Below are positions 34,906-44,068 of a stretch of 64,000 nt of DNA, piece after piece. Location of the stretch: the NCBI GenBank assembly GCA_945890865.1, contig CAMDDB010000001.1:226768-290767 (forward strand), in the 5' to 3' direction. Each line of letters starts with the position of its first letter. Within the stretch, counting starts at the first letter, position 1. This stretch comes from Flavobacterium psychrophilum. Its GTDB lineage: Bacteria; Bacteroidota; Bacteroidia; Flavobacteriales; Flavobacteriaceae. Under the pieces are notes generated by a model. That model had not been told where the DNA came from and ran no database searches. It saw only the letters and a list, made by a program, of their open reading frames with translations. The translations under genes were made by a program, and so were the position numbers.

Positions 34906-36273
34906 ATGAAGAAGTTCATTGCATTTTCAGCAATATTATCCTTATTTATCAGTTGTGGTAAAGGCGATAGAGGAGAATTAGTCGGAGTGAAAGGAAAAAA
35001 ATGGCATCCTGAGAAACCTTATGGGATGACATTAGTACCGGGAGGAGCCTTTATCATGGGCAAATCAGACGATGATTTAGCAAATATCCAAGACGCACCT
35101 ACTAAAACTGTTACGGTTACCTCATTTTACATGGATGAGACGGAAATTACAAATAACGAATACCGTCAATTTGTGAATTGGGTAAAAGACTCAATTATCA
35201 AAACACGTTTAGCGATCACTGCAGATGAGCAAGAGAAAAAACCGGGTACTGGTGGTATCGGGGAATTTGCTTTTGCGGATGCAGATACGACTAAAATGTC
35301 GGTATATGACAAATACATGTACAAAAACTATTACAGTGTTGGTACAGATGATGACATGTATTCTGGAAGAAAATTAAACCAAAAAGTGAAACTTATTAAA
35401 GATACTAAAAAGTATCCAGATGAGTTGTATGTTGAAGTGATGGATTCTATGTATTTGCCAGAATCTGAATCTTACAATGGTTTAAAAACAATTGACGCGT
35501 CTAAATTAAAGTTCAAATACAACCAAGTAGATTTGAATAAAGCGGTAAAAAAGAAGGGTAGAAAAGGTTTTTACGAAAATACACCACCAATCGAAATTTA
35601 TCCAGATACTACTGCATGGATCAAAGATTTTGCCTATTCTTACAATGAGCCAATGCACAACAATTATTTTTGGCACCAAGCCTATGGTGATTATCCAGTA
35701 GTTGGAGTTTCTTGGAACCAATCTAAAGCATTTTGTGCTTGGAGAACGATGTACAAAAATGGGTACATCAAAAAGAAAAAAGGAAGAGATCAAGTAAACG
35801 AATTCAGATTGCCAACCGAAGCAGAATGGGAATATGCTGCTAGAGGTGGAATCGAAGGCGCTACGTATCCTTGGGGTGGTCCTTATGCTAAAAACGACAG
35901 AGGTTGTTTCTTGGCAAATTTTAAACCAGTTCGTGGAGATTATGCAGCAGACGGTGCTTTATATACTGTGGAAGCAAAATCTTATGAGCCAAATGATTTC
36001 AACCTATACAATATGGCTGGAAATGTTGCAGAATGGACAGAATCTTCTTATTTTGCAGAATCCTATGAATTTGTATCCACTATGAATCCAAATGTATCCG
36101 ATAGAACAAACCAACGAAAAGTGGTGCGTGGAGGTTCATGGAAAGATGTAGGATATATGTTACAAGTATCAACTCGTGATTTCGAATATGCCGATTCGGC
36201 AAGAAGTTACATCGGATTTAGAACTGTTCAAGATTATATGGGAACAGCAGCTACCGGTAATAGACCAAAATAG
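34906..36273 (+). CDS. gldK: T9SS/gliding motility lipoprotein GldK
   Basis: The 455-residue protein has a lipoprotein signal (LSLFISCGKG, Cys17) and an FGE/SUMF1 fold: YGMTLVPGGAFIMG, FYMDETEITNNEYRQFVNW, GVSWNQSKAFCAWR, RLPTEAEWEYAARGG, YNMAGNVAEWTES, VVRGGSWKD, IGFRTVQ. GldK (PorK) forms a ring with GldN at the periplasmic face of the outer membrane, part of the T9SS core that secretes adhesins and enzymes and drives gliding. Catalytic FGE cysteines are absent, as usual for GldK. It is first in gldKLMN, with a candidate promoter just upstream. Confidence 0.96.
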   Translation: MKKFIAFSAILSLFISCGKGDRGELVGVKGKKWHPEKPYGMTLVPGGAFIMGKSDDDLANIQDAPTKTVTVTSFYMDETEITNNEYRQFVNWVKDSIIKTRLAITADEQEKKPGTGGIGEFAFADADTTKMSVYDKYMYKNYYSVGTDDDMYSGRKLNQKVKLIKDTKKYPDELYVEVMDSMYLPESESYNGLKTIDASKLKFKYNQVDLNKAVKKKGRKGFYENTPPIEIYPDTTAWIKDFAYSYNEPMHNNYFWHQAYGDYPVVGVSWNQSKAFCAWRTMYKNGYIKKKKGRDQVNEFRLPTEAEWEYAARGGIEGATYPWGGPYAKNDRGCFLANFKPVRGDYAADGALYTVEAKSYEPNDFNLYNMAGNVAEWTESSYFAESYEFVSTMNPNVSDRTNQRKVVRGGSWKDVGYMLQVSTRDFEYADSARSYIGFRTVQDYMGTAATGNRPK

Positions 36274-36324
36274 TATTGAACCAAATTTAAAATAATTAAC
36301 TTAACTAACTAAAATTTATTTATT

Positions 36325-36960
36325 ATGGCAATTTTAAGCAAAAAAACAATGGGTTTCCTTTATGGAATGGGAGCAGCAGTAGTAATCGTTGGAGCATTAT
36401 TCAAATTACAACATTGGACTGGTGCAGATATTATGCTTATCATAGGATTATTAACAGAGGCGGCTATTTTTGCTTTATCTGCTTTTGAACCTGTAGAAAA
36501 AGACTTAGATTGGTCTTTAGTATACCCGGAATTAGCAGGTGGTGAGACATCTACAAAAAAAGGAAAAGGGGATAACCCAGCTGAAGCTCAAGGATTATTA
36601 TCTCAAAAATTAGATAATATGTTAAAAGAAGCTAAACTAGATGCTGAATTAATGGCAAGTTTAGGTAATAGCATTAAAAACTTTGAAGGTGCTGCAAAAA
36701 GTATTTCTCCAACAGTTGATGCTATGGCAGGTCAAAAGAAATATGCTGAAGAAATGGCTACAGCAGCTTCAAATATGGAAGCTTTAAACGGTTTATATAA
36801 AGTTCAATTAGATAGTGCAGATAGAAATGCACAAGCCAATCAAGAAATTGTAGAAAATGCTGCAAAATTAAAAGAGCAAATGCAATCAATGACTTCAAAC
36901 ATTGCGTCGTTAAACGCTGTTTATGGAGGTATGCTTACTGCTATGAGTAACAGAGGATAA
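36325..36960 (+). CDS. gldL: T9SS/gliding motor protein GldL
   Basis: The 211-residue inner-membrane protein has two helices (about 9-28 and 35-54) then a long cytoplasmic, partly coiled-coil region (LSQKLDNMLKEAKLDAELM..., NAAKLKEQMQSM). GldL and GldM make the proton-driven rotary motor of the T9SS. Residues implicated in proton flow in F. johnsoniae (Lys27, His30, Glu49, Glu59, from memory) are all present: Lys27, His30, Glu45 and Glu55, with the shift explained by a loop four residues shorter between the helices. It lies 51 bp after gldK and 47 bp before gldM. Confidence 0.96.
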   Translation: MAILSKKTMGFLYGMGAAVVIVGALFKLQHWTGADIMLIIGLLTEAAIFALSAFEPVEKDLDWSLVYPELAGGETSTKKGKGDNPAEAQGLLSQKLDNMLKEAKLDAELMASLGNSIKNFEGAAKSISPTVDAMAGQKKYAEEMATAASNMEALNGLYKVQLDSADRNAQANQEIVENAAKLKEQMQSMTSNIASLNAVYGGMLTAMSNRG

Positions 36961-37007
36961 TTAGTTTTATCAGTAATATTTATTAATTAAACTAATTTAA
37001 AGAAAAA

Positions 37008-38540
37008 ATGGCAGGAGGAAAATTAACCCCTAGACAGAAGATGATTAACCTGATGTATCTGGTTTTCATCGCAATGTTGGCATTAAATATGTCAAAAGAA
37101 GTACTATCAGCTTTTGGAAATTTTAACGACAAATTTTCAGAGTCAAATAGATTAACAGACGATTCTAACGGTAATTTATTATCTGCTTTAAACACAAAGG
37201 CAGCTGATGAACCTGCTAAATATGCTGAGCCAGCTAAAAAAGCAAAAGAAGTTTCTAAAATTTCTAAAGATTTTGTTGCTTTTTTAGAAACGGTAAAAGC
37301 TGAAGTTACAGAAGGATATGAACCAGATGAAAAAACGGGTAAATTACCTTTTGAATCTATGGATAAATCAACCATTGATGAAAAATGGTTTAAAGGCGAT
37401 GGGTATAGTCCTAGAGGAAAAGAAATCGTTTCATCAATTGATAAATATGTTTCGGATATCAAAAAGGTATTAGGTAATGATGTAAAATACATCCCTTTCA
37501 TCAAAGAGATAGAAAAGAAATTTTCAACGGCAGATATTGCTAATAAAGAGGGTGTCAAAATTAAGTTTTTAGATTATAAAGCAAAAGGATTCCCCGCTGT
37601 TTCTACATTAACTTTCGTTACTGCAATGCAGAATGATGTTAAAAATACAGAAGCAGGAGCTTATAACTTATTCTTAGGAAACGCACTAAAAACTGCGGCT
37701 TCTATGAAAAACTTTCAAGCTATTGTTGTTTTAGAAAAAAATGCTTATTTCCAAGGTGAAACCGTTAAAGGTAAAGTGGTTTTAGGTCGTTATGATGCTA
37801 ATACAGTTCCAACATCTTTTAATGGACCTGGTAAAATTGAGAATGGACAAGCAGTTATTTCTACTACTGCTGGTTCTATTGGAGAGCAAAAAATATCAGG
37901 TAAGTTTGGATTCCTAGAAGATGGAAAAGAAATTCCATTGGCTTTTGAAGGTACTTATGTGGTTGTTCCTAGACCTAACCAAGCGATTATTTCTGCAGAC
38001 AAAATGAATGTGGTATACCGTGGAGTACCTAATCCTATATCCATATCGGTTCCTGGTATTGCTTCTAATAAAGTAAATGCTAGTGCGCCAGGTATGTCTA
38101 AAGTAGGTGACGGAAAATTTATGTTGAAAGCTGGTTCTGGTAGCGAAGTAAAAATTAATGTTGTAGCTACTATGCCTGATGGTAAAACCATGTCTAGTGC
38201 GCAAGTATTTAGAATCAAAGGATTGCCTGCTCCAACTGGAAAAGTTGGGGGATCGGATAAAAACTCTGGACCTAAAAACAATCTTGAAGTGTGTACTATT
38301 ACTGCTACTATGGAAGATTTTGATTTCCCAGTAAACGTAAATGTTACACAATTTAACATCAAAGTTCCTGGTCAGCCTACAATTGTGGTATCAGGAAACA
38401 AAATGGATGGAAGAGCTAGAGCAGCAATTGCAAAAGCATCAAGAGGTGATATCGTTATCATTTCTGAGATAAAAGCAAGTTTCCAAGGAATAGATCAGGT
38501 TGCAAAACGTGTTTCTCCTTGTACTTATGAAATAAAATAA
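37008..38540 (+). CDS. gldM: T9SS/gliding motor protein GldM
   Basis: The 510-residue protein begins MAGGKLTPRQKMINLMYLVF, with a single membrane helix at about 12-33 that inserts into the GldL ring. A long periplasmic part follows: a helical domain (about 50-220) and three beta domains, including KVVLGRYDANTVP, ISVPGIASNKVNASAPG and FDFPVNVNVTQFNIKVPGQP. The dimeric periplasmic shaft carries torque to GldK/GldN at the outer membrane. The size agrees with the family (about 513). Confidence 0.97.
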   Translation: MAGGKLTPRQKMINLMYLVFIAMLALNMSKEVLSAFGNFNDKFSESNRLTDDSNGNLLSALNTKAADEPAKYAEPAKKAKEVSKISKDFVAFLETVKAEVTEGYEPDEKTGKLPFESMDKSTIDEKWFKGDGYSPRGKEIVSSIDKYVSDIKKVLGNDVKYIPFIKEIEKKFSTADIANKEGVKIKFLDYKAKGFPAVSTLTFVTAMQNDVKNTEAGAYNLFLGNALKTAASMKNFQAIVVLEKNAYFQGETVKGKVVLGRYDANTVPTSFNGPGKIENGQAVISTTAGSIGEQKISGKFGFLEDGKEIPLAFEGTYVVVPRPNQAIISADKMNVVYRGVPNPISISVPGIASNKVNASAPGMSKVGDGKFMLKAGSGSEVKINVVATMPDGKTMSSAQVFRIKGLPAPTGKVGGSDKNSGPKNNLEVCTITATMEDFDFPVNVNVTQFNIKVPGQPTIVVSGNKMDGRARAAIAKASRGDIVIISEIKASFQGIDQVAKRVSPCTYEIK

Positions 38541-38577
38541 AACGGTGTTTTGTGTTTAGCAAATAAACCAAATAATA

Positions 38578-39510
38578 ATGAATATGATGAATTGGAGAAA
38601 TAGTATTGCAATTTTAGTACTTGGTATAAGTTCAACTTTTACCTTTGCGCAGTCTAATCTTTTAAATGCGAAAAAACCGGATCAAATCGGGAAAAAATCA
38701 GCAGCTGAAGTTAGTGCAGACAATGACAAACCATTACCTTATGGTTATGTTCATGATAGAGATATTTTAATGGGTAAGCGTACGTGGGAAATTATTGACT
38801 TGGATGAACGAATAAATTTTCCATTGTATTTTCCAGTAGATGGAGATGTAATTTCTTCAGTAGATAGAAAACCTCTATATACTGTTTTAATCTCAGCTAT
38901 TAAAGAGGGTAAAATTACAGATGTATTTGATTCCAGTTATTTTACCACAAAAAAAACCTTGAAAGATATCGAGTCTTCATTGTTCAAAATAGACACATCT
39001 GATGTGGGTAGAGAACAAATGAATGAAGATATTGAGGCTTATAGAAGAGGTACAAAGAAAATATCAGAAGAGTATATCAGAAAAACTGAAATTCAAGCTT
39101 ATGATGTAGATGCGTATAAAGTGGCAGGATATTGGTATTTTGACAAAAGACAAGGAGAATTGAAATATAGACTTTTAGGAATTTGTCCTGTAGTACCCGA
39201 TGTTTATACCATGGGTGACGAAAGTACTCAAAAAGAGTATATTGAATTGTTTTGGGTCTATTTTTCGTCTTCAAGAGAGGTGTTGCATGCCGCTAAAGCA
39301 TTCAACGATCGAAACTCTGCAATGGGCTTTACCTTTGACCATTTGTTGAATGCAAGACGTTTCAACGGAGTAATTTACCAAGAAGAAAATGTGTATGGCG
39401 ATCGTTTAATCAAAGATTATATGAAAGAAAATGCACAAATGCAATTATTAGAATCGGAACGCGTTAAAGAAAAAATTCGTGACTTCGAACAAGATATGTG
39501 GAATTATTAA
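38578..39510 (+). CDS. gldN: T9SS/gliding protein GldN
   Basis: The 310-residue protein has a signal peptide (cleavage near TFTFAQ) and the GldN/PorN sequence: YGYVHDRDILMGKRTWEIIDLDERINFPL, IKEGKITDVFDSSYF, KVAGYWYFDKRQGELKYRLLGICPV, LFWVYFSSSREVLH. It is periplasmic and forms the ring complex with GldK. It lies 37 bp after gldM and ends the operon with a strong terminator. Confidence 0.96.
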   Translation: MNMMNWRNSIAILVLGISSTFTFAQSNLLNAKKPDQIGKKSAAEVSADNDKPLPYGYVHDRDILMGKRTWEIIDLDERINFPLYFPVDGDVISSVDRKPLYTVLISAIKEGKITDVFDSSYFTTKKTLKDIESSLFKIDTSDVGREQMNEDIEAYRRGTKKISEEYIRKTEIQAYDVDAYKVAGYWYFDKRQGELKYRLLGICPVVPDVYTMGDESTQKEYIELFWVYFSSSREVLHAAKAFNDRNSAMGFTFDHLLNARRFNGVIYQEENVYGDRLIKDYMKENAQMQLLESERVKEKIRDFEQDMWNY

Positions 39511-39534
39511 TAGTATTTCTCCAATTTCATTCAT

Positions 39535-39570
39535 AAAAAACTCTTGCCATTGGCAAGAGTTTTTTATTTT
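39535..39570 (+). terminator. gldKLMN terminator
   Basis: AAAACTCTTGCCATTGGCAAGAGTTTT hairpin followed by a T-rich run, 25 bp after gldN and just before the next start codon. Confidence 0.85.
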
Positions 39571-39576
39571 TACACC

Positions 39577-40629
39577 ATGATAGATTATATAATCGTTGGG
39601 AATGGTTTAGCCGGAATATCCTTTTCCGAAATTGCCCTACAACACGGAAAGTCCATTTATGTATTTGATAATAATTCGCAGCCTTCTTCCCGAGTAGCTG
39701 GGGGTCTTTACAATCCGGTAGTGCTAAAACGCTTTAGTGAAGTATGGAAAGCCAAAGAGCAAATGGAGTTTTCTTTTCCCTTGTACCATAGTATCCAATC
39801 CAAATTAAATGTGGTGTTCGATTTTGAAATTCCCATCCTTCGAAAATTATACTCGATTGAAGAACAAAATAATTGGTTTCAGGCCGCCGATAAACCGAAT
39901 TTATCCCCTTTTTTAGCTTCCAAATTAGTCACAAATTCTTATGATAATATTGCATCTCCATTTCATTATGGAAAAGTCAATCATACGGGATATTTGAACA
40001 TTTCAATATTAATTGAAGCGTATACAAACTATTTAAAAACATTAGATTGTTTCTGTTCAACCGAATTTGAATACGATAAAATTGAATTTTTAGATGACGG
40101 AATCCGCTATAAAGAAATAAAAGCGAAACACATCATTTTCGCTGAAGGCTTTGGCTTGCACGCTAATCCTTTTTTTAACGATTTGCCTTTAGATGGTACA
40201 AAAGGCGAATTATTGATCATTAAAGCGCCAAATTTGAAACTTGATGCGGTTATAAAATCAAGTGTGTTTATATTGCCCATTGGAAAGGATACTTATAAAG
40301 TAGGAGCCACTTACGATTGGTCCGACAAAACGAATACACCCACCCATGCTGGCAAACAAGAATTGGTCGATAAATTAGCCGAATTGATATCTTGCGATTA
40401 TGAAATCGTACAACATTTTGCGGGTGTGCGACCTACAGTAAAAGACAGACGCCCTTTAGTAGGCACACATCCCGAATATACGCAATTGCATGTGTTGAAC
40501 GGATTAGGAACTCGTGGAGTGATGTTGGGACCTTATTTAGCCAATCAATTATTTCAGCATATTGAAGACAATATTCCGTTAGAAAAAGAAATTGATATAA
40601 TGAGATGCTACAAAAAAAACCGAAACTAA
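39577..40629 (+). CDS. FAD-dependent oxidoreductase (DAO family)
   Basis: ATG 39577 (MIDYIIVGNGLAGISFSEIAL) places the dinucleotide-binding GxGxxG at the N-terminus; the frame from 39544 would start inside the gldN terminator. The 350-residue protein has the D-amino-acid oxidase/glycine oxidase layout: SRVAGGLYNPVVLKRF, LDGTKGELLIIKAP, GKDTYKVGATYDWSDKTNTPT, and C-terminal FAGVRPTVKDRRPLVG and NGLGTRGVMLGPYLANQL that close the FAD site. The substrate is unknown. Its stop lies in the next terminator stem. Confidence 0.9.
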   Translation: MIDYIIVGNGLAGISFSEIALQHGKSIYVFDNNSQPSSRVAGGLYNPVVLKRFSEVWKAKEQMEFSFPLYHSIQSKLNVVFDFEIPILRKLYSIEEQNNWFQAADKPNLSPFLASKLVTNSYDNIASPFHYGKVNHTGYLNISILIEAYTNYLKTLDCFCSTEFEYDKIEFLDDGIRYKEIKAKHIIFAEGFGLHANPFFNDLPLDGTKGELLIIKAPNLKLDAVIKSSVFILPIGKDTYKVGATYDWSDKTNTPTHAGKQELVDKLAELISCDYEIVQHFAGVRPTVKDRRPLVGTHPEYTQLHVLNGLGTRGVMLGPYLANQLFQHIEDNIPLEKEIDIMRCYKKNRN

Positions 40630-40646
40630 TTTGTTTCGGTTTTTTA
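40612..40646. terminator. Bidirectional terminator
   Basis: AAAACCGAAACTAATTTGTTTCGGTTTT with A and T runs on both sides, between the converging FAD oxidoreductase and DUF983 genes. Confidence 0.85.
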
Positions 40647-40647
40647 T

Positions 40648-41067
40648 TTATCTCAAAGTAGCTTTCTTTTCGCTTTTGTGTCGCTTCCAGTCTTTATCAT
40701 AACTCATAAATATATTTACCCAGATGTTGCGAGACAATCGCATAATAACCGGCATGAATACCACTAGTGTAGCAATAATAACGATAAAATTGTTGACCAA
40801 ACTTTTTTCACCTACAAAGAAAAAGGTAATGATGAAAGCAGCCACTCCAAATGCAATTCCAAGGGCATAACTCACATACATCGCGCCATAAAAAAAGGAA
40901 GGTTCCATTTTATATTTAGTTCCACAATGGCTACAATTTTCATGCATTTTATAAACATTGATCAGATTATAGGGATTTTGATCTAAATACATGCTTTCTT
41001 CATGGCATGTAGGACAACTTCCTGTTAAAATACTATTTAATATGAATCCTTTTTTTAACATTTGCAA
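40648..41067 (-). CDS. DUF983 family membrane protein
   Basis: The 139-residue protein has an N-terminal zinc-ribbon-like pair (GSCPTCHEES and NCSHCGTKY) and two membrane helices (SYALGIAFGVAAFIITFFFVG; FIVIIATLVVFMPVIM). The block FYGAMYVSYALG after the zinc ribbon is typical of DUF983. Its function is unknown. A possible -7 box is at 41079-41086. Confidence 0.88.
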   Translation of the reverse strand: MQMLKKGFILNSILTGSCPTCHEESMYLDQNPYNLINVYKMHENCSHCGTKYKMEPSFFYGAMYVSYALGIAFGVAAFIITFFFVGEKSLVNNFIVIIATLVVFMPVIMRLSRNIWVNIFMSYDKDWKRHKSEKKATLR

Positions 41068-41078
41068 AATATTTTAAA

Positions 41079-41086
41079 CAAAGGTA
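41079..41086 (-). promoter_or_regulatory. Candidate -7 box (TACCTTTG) of the DUF983 gene
   Basis: Exact TAnnTTTG match on the minus strand, 11 bp before the start codon; a TTG lies 25 bp upstream, slightly too far. Confidence 0.4.
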
Positions 41087-41189
41087 CAATAACAAAATTT
41101 TACGCGTGTAACAATTATTACAAATCGAACTATGCTTAACTAAAATTTGATTTTTAAAGTTTCAAAATTTAAACAATTCAACAATATAA

Positions 41190-43103
41190 ATGCTCAACAT
41201 ACATAATTTATCGGTTTCCTTTGGTGGAACCTATCTCTTTGAAGAAGTAACTTTTAGATTAGGATCCGGAGATCGCGTAGGACTTGTCGGAAAAAATGGC
41301 GCTGGAAAATCGACCATGCTCAAAATATTAGCGAAAGACTTTGCACCCGATTCAGGTCAAATAGCTACTGAGAAAGAAGTAAAAATGGGATTCCTTCGTC
41401 AAGATATTGATTTTGTAAAAGGAAGATCTGTTTTAGAAGAAGCCTATCAAGCCTTTGAAGAAATCAAACGGGCCGAATTTCGTATTGATGAAATCAATCA
41501 CCAACTGGTCACACGTACCGATTATGAAAGTCAGGAGTATTCCGATCTAATAGAAGAGTTGAGCGATGTAACGCATCATTATGAAATGTTGGGCGGATAC
41601 AATTATGTGGGCGATACCGAAAAAATCTTATTGGGCCTTGGTTTCAAAAGAGAAGATTTTGACAATCAAACCGACACCTTTTCGGGGGGATGGCGCATGC
41701 GTATTGAACTCGCTAAATTATTGTTACAAACCAATGATATTTTATTATTGGATGAGCCTACCAATCACTTGGATATCGAAAGTATTATTTGGCTAGAAGG
41801 GTTTTTACGAAACTTTCCAGGAGTTGTCGTTATTGTTTCACACGATAAGATGTTTTTGGATAATGTGACCAATCGAACGATTGAAATTTCATTAGGGAAA
41901 GCCTATGATTTCAATAAGCCGTATTCTGAATATTTGGTATTGCGTCAGGAAATTCGCGAAAAACAATTGGCCACTCAAAAAAATCAAGCCAAGAAGATCG
42001 AAGAAACCGAAAAGCTGATTGAAAAATTTAGAGCCAAAGCGTCCAAAGCTTCAATGGCACAATCCTTAATCAAAAAGCTTGATAAAGTGGAACGTATTGA
42101 AGTCGATGAAGACGACAATTCGGTCATGAATATCTCGTTTCCCGTTTCGCAAACACCAGGAAGAGTTGTTATTGAAGCAGAGCATGTAACCAAGGCTTAT
42201 GGCGACAAAACCATATTAAAGGATATTTCACTTTTAGTGGAACGGGGTAGTAAAGTGGCGTTTGTGGGTCAAAATGGACAAGGAAAATCCACCTTCATGA
42301 AAGCCATAGTTAACGAATTTAAGTATGAAGGCACCATAAAATTAGGACACAATGTGCAATTGGGCTATTTTGCTCAAAACCAGGCTGAGTATTTGGATGG
42401 CGAAATCACCTTGCTACAAACGATGGAAGATGCCGCAACCGACACCAACCGATCTAAAGTGCGCGATATGTTGGGATCGTTTTTATTTAGAGGTGATGAT
42501 GTAGAGAAAAAAGTAAAAGTACTTTCGGGTGGCGAGCGCAATCGTTTAGCACTTTGTAAATTGCTTTTACAGCCCATAAACGTTTTAGTAATGGACGAGC
42601 CAACGAACCACTTGGATATTAAGTCTAAAAACGTTTTAAAAGCCGCTTTAAAGCAGTTTGAAGGAACATTGCTGTTGGTGTCTCACGATCGTGATTTCTT
42701 GCAAGGAATGTCAAATATCGTGTACGAATTCAAAGATCAAAAAATTAGAGAATATTTGGGTGATATCAATTTCTTCTTGGAACAGAAAAACGCAATGAAC
42801 ATGCGCGAAATTGAAAAGAAAGATGTTGTGGTAAACGCAGCTGCAAAACCCGTAAAAAATATTTCCTACGAAGATCAAAAGAAAGCGAAGTCGTTGCAAA
42901 ACCGGTTGAGTAAAATTGAAAGCCAAATTCAGCAATTAGAAAAAGATATTCAGCACGATGATAAAGCATTGGCTTCAAATTATGACAAGCACATTGAAGA
43001 TGCTACGTTTTTTGCGGCCTATGAAAAAAAGAAAAATGAGTTAGCGCAATTTTTAGAAGATTGGGAACTCGTGCAACTAGAGATTGAGGAATTGAATAGC
43101 TAG
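41190..43103 (+). CDS. ABC-F family ATPase
   Basis: The 637-residue protein has two ABC domains in tandem and no membrane helices: first Walker A GKNGAGKST, signature FSGGWRMRIEL, Walker B ILLLDEPTNHLD; second GQNGQGKST, LSGGERNRLAL, VLVMDEPTNHLD. A charged linker (about 235-310) joins them, and a coiled-coil tail (LQNRLSKIESQIQQLEKDIQ) follows, like Uup. ABC-F proteins act on ribosomes or, for Uup, also affect transposon excision and ribosome assembly. It is a housekeeping type, and no resistance role is implied. Its end overlaps the converging GSCFA gene by 4 bp. Confidence 0.95.
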   Translation: MLNIHNLSVSFGGTYLFEEVTFRLGSGDRVGLVGKNGAGKSTMLKILAKDFAPDSGQIATEKEVKMGFLRQDIDFVKGRSVLEEAYQAFEEIKRAEFRIDEINHQLVTRTDYESQEYSDLIEELSDVTHHYEMLGGYNYVGDTEKILLGLGFKREDFDNQTDTFSGGWRMRIELAKLLLQTNDILLLDEPTNHLDIESIIWLEGFLRNFPGVVVIVSHDKMFLDNVTNRTIEISLGKAYDFNKPYSEYLVLRQEIREKQLATQKNQAKKIEETEKLIEKFRAKASKASMAQSLIKKLDKVERIEVDEDDNSVMNISFPVSQTPGRVVIEAEHVTKAYGDKTILKDISLLVERGSKVAFVGQNGQGKSTFMKAIVNEFKYEGTIKLGHNVQLGYFAQNQAEYLDGEITLLQTMEDAATDTNRSKVRDMLGSFLFRGDDVEKKVKVLSGGERNRLALCKLLLQPINVLVMDEPTNHLDIKSKNVLKAALKQFEGTLLLVSHDRDFLQGMSNIVYEFKDQKIREYLGDINFFLEQKNAMNMREIEKKDVVVNAAAKPVKNISYEDQKKAKSLQNRLSKIESQIQQLEKDIQHDDKALASNYDKHIEDATFFAAYEKKKNELAQFLEDWELVQLEIEELNS

Positions 43104-44056
43104 TTTTCAAAAGATACAAATGGCAACTTTTTTTTAAGAGTTGTCATTTTTGTTTTTAAATCTGCTAAAAACTTTAAATGACTTTCGGTATTAGGATTAA
43201 ATGGTCGATGTTGTAACGCTCTTTGCACTTCACAAATTTCGTTCATCAATCCAAATACGGATTCCGAAATATAATTTTCCTGGAATTGGATCCAAATGTA
43301 ATCAATAGCGGTTGGATTGGGATGCAATAGATCTTCAGCATAAAATCGATAATCCCGCAATTCGTCCATCATGATTTCGTAAGAAGGGAAATAGGTGATG
43401 GGTAATGGGTGATGGGTAATTGTTTTGTGCAAAGCTGCAATCAAATGGGCTTTACTCAAGGTGTTCTCACTAAATCCATCTTTTAAATGGCGCACCGGCG
43501 ATACAGTAAAAATACATTTACAGTTTGGATTCAATACTGAAATTGTAAATAAGATTGATTCAATACTTTGTGCAATGATTTCGGGCGATAGAAGTTCTTT
43601 ACTAAACAGCTTTTGGGGCACTTTATGGCAATTGGCAACTATTTGATTGGTTTCAATGTTTCGATATACCCAAGACGTTCCTAAAGTGATAATTATATGA
43701 GTTGAATCGTTTAATTGCGTATGCGTCAAATCGATTATTTCGTTTAAAGAATTTAAAAATACGTCTTTATCTGGATTTGACAATTCGGAATGGACTTCAA
43801 AGCAATGCCATATTTCGTTGTGATAAAAAATATCATCTTCGGTAAAATAGTTTTTTTGCACACATCGTTCCACCATTTTAGCCAAAGAAACCGGATTAAA
43901 AATAATACCCAACGGATTCGTTGTGTTTTGGAATTTGAAATACTGAAATTTTCCCCCCATACTTTCTGCAAAACACGAGCCCAACAACATGATTTTTGAA
44001 TCATAGGTTATGGCGTGTTCGTATTTTTGAATCGGTATTTTTGTGGTGAAGTTCAT
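43100..44056 (-). CDS. GSCFA domain protein
   Basis: The 318-residue protein carries the naming motif LLGSCFAESMGGKF near residue 30, then NPLGIIFNPVSLAKM, ITLGTSWVYRN, NCHKVPQKLF, FTVSPVRHLKDGFSENTLSKAHLIA and YFPSYEIMMDELRDYRFYAEDLLHPN. GSCFA proteins are Bacteroidota-typical and resemble SGNH hydrolases, with the GSCFAES block in the nucleophile position; the substrate is unknown. A heptamer repeat tract at 43394-43421 codes for the odd HHPLPIT segment. It lies 12 bp downstream of alaS, so is probably cotranscribed. Confidence 0.9.
   Translation of the reverse strand: MNFTTKIPIQKYEHAITYDSKIMLLGSCFAESMGGKFQYFKFQNTTNPLGIIFNPVSLAKMVERCVQKNYFTEDDIFYHNEIWHCFEVHSELSNPDKDVFLNSLNEIIDLTHTQLNDSTHIIITLGTSWVYRNIETNQIVANCHKVPQKLFSKELLSPEIIAQSIESILFTISVLNPNCKCIFTVSPVRHLKDGFSENTLSKAHLIAALHKTITHHPLPITYFPSYEIMMDELRDYRFYAEDLLHPNPTAIDYIWIQFQENYISESVFGLMNEICEVQRALQHRPFNPNTESHLKFLADLKTKMTTLKKKLPFVSFEN
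43394..43421. repeat. In-gene heptamer repeat (GGTRATG) x4
   Basis: GGTGATG GGTAATG GGTGATG GGTAATT at 43394-43421: four 7-bp units inside the GSCFA coding sequence. Confidence 0.9.
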
Positions 44057-44068
44057 CTATTGATGTGT

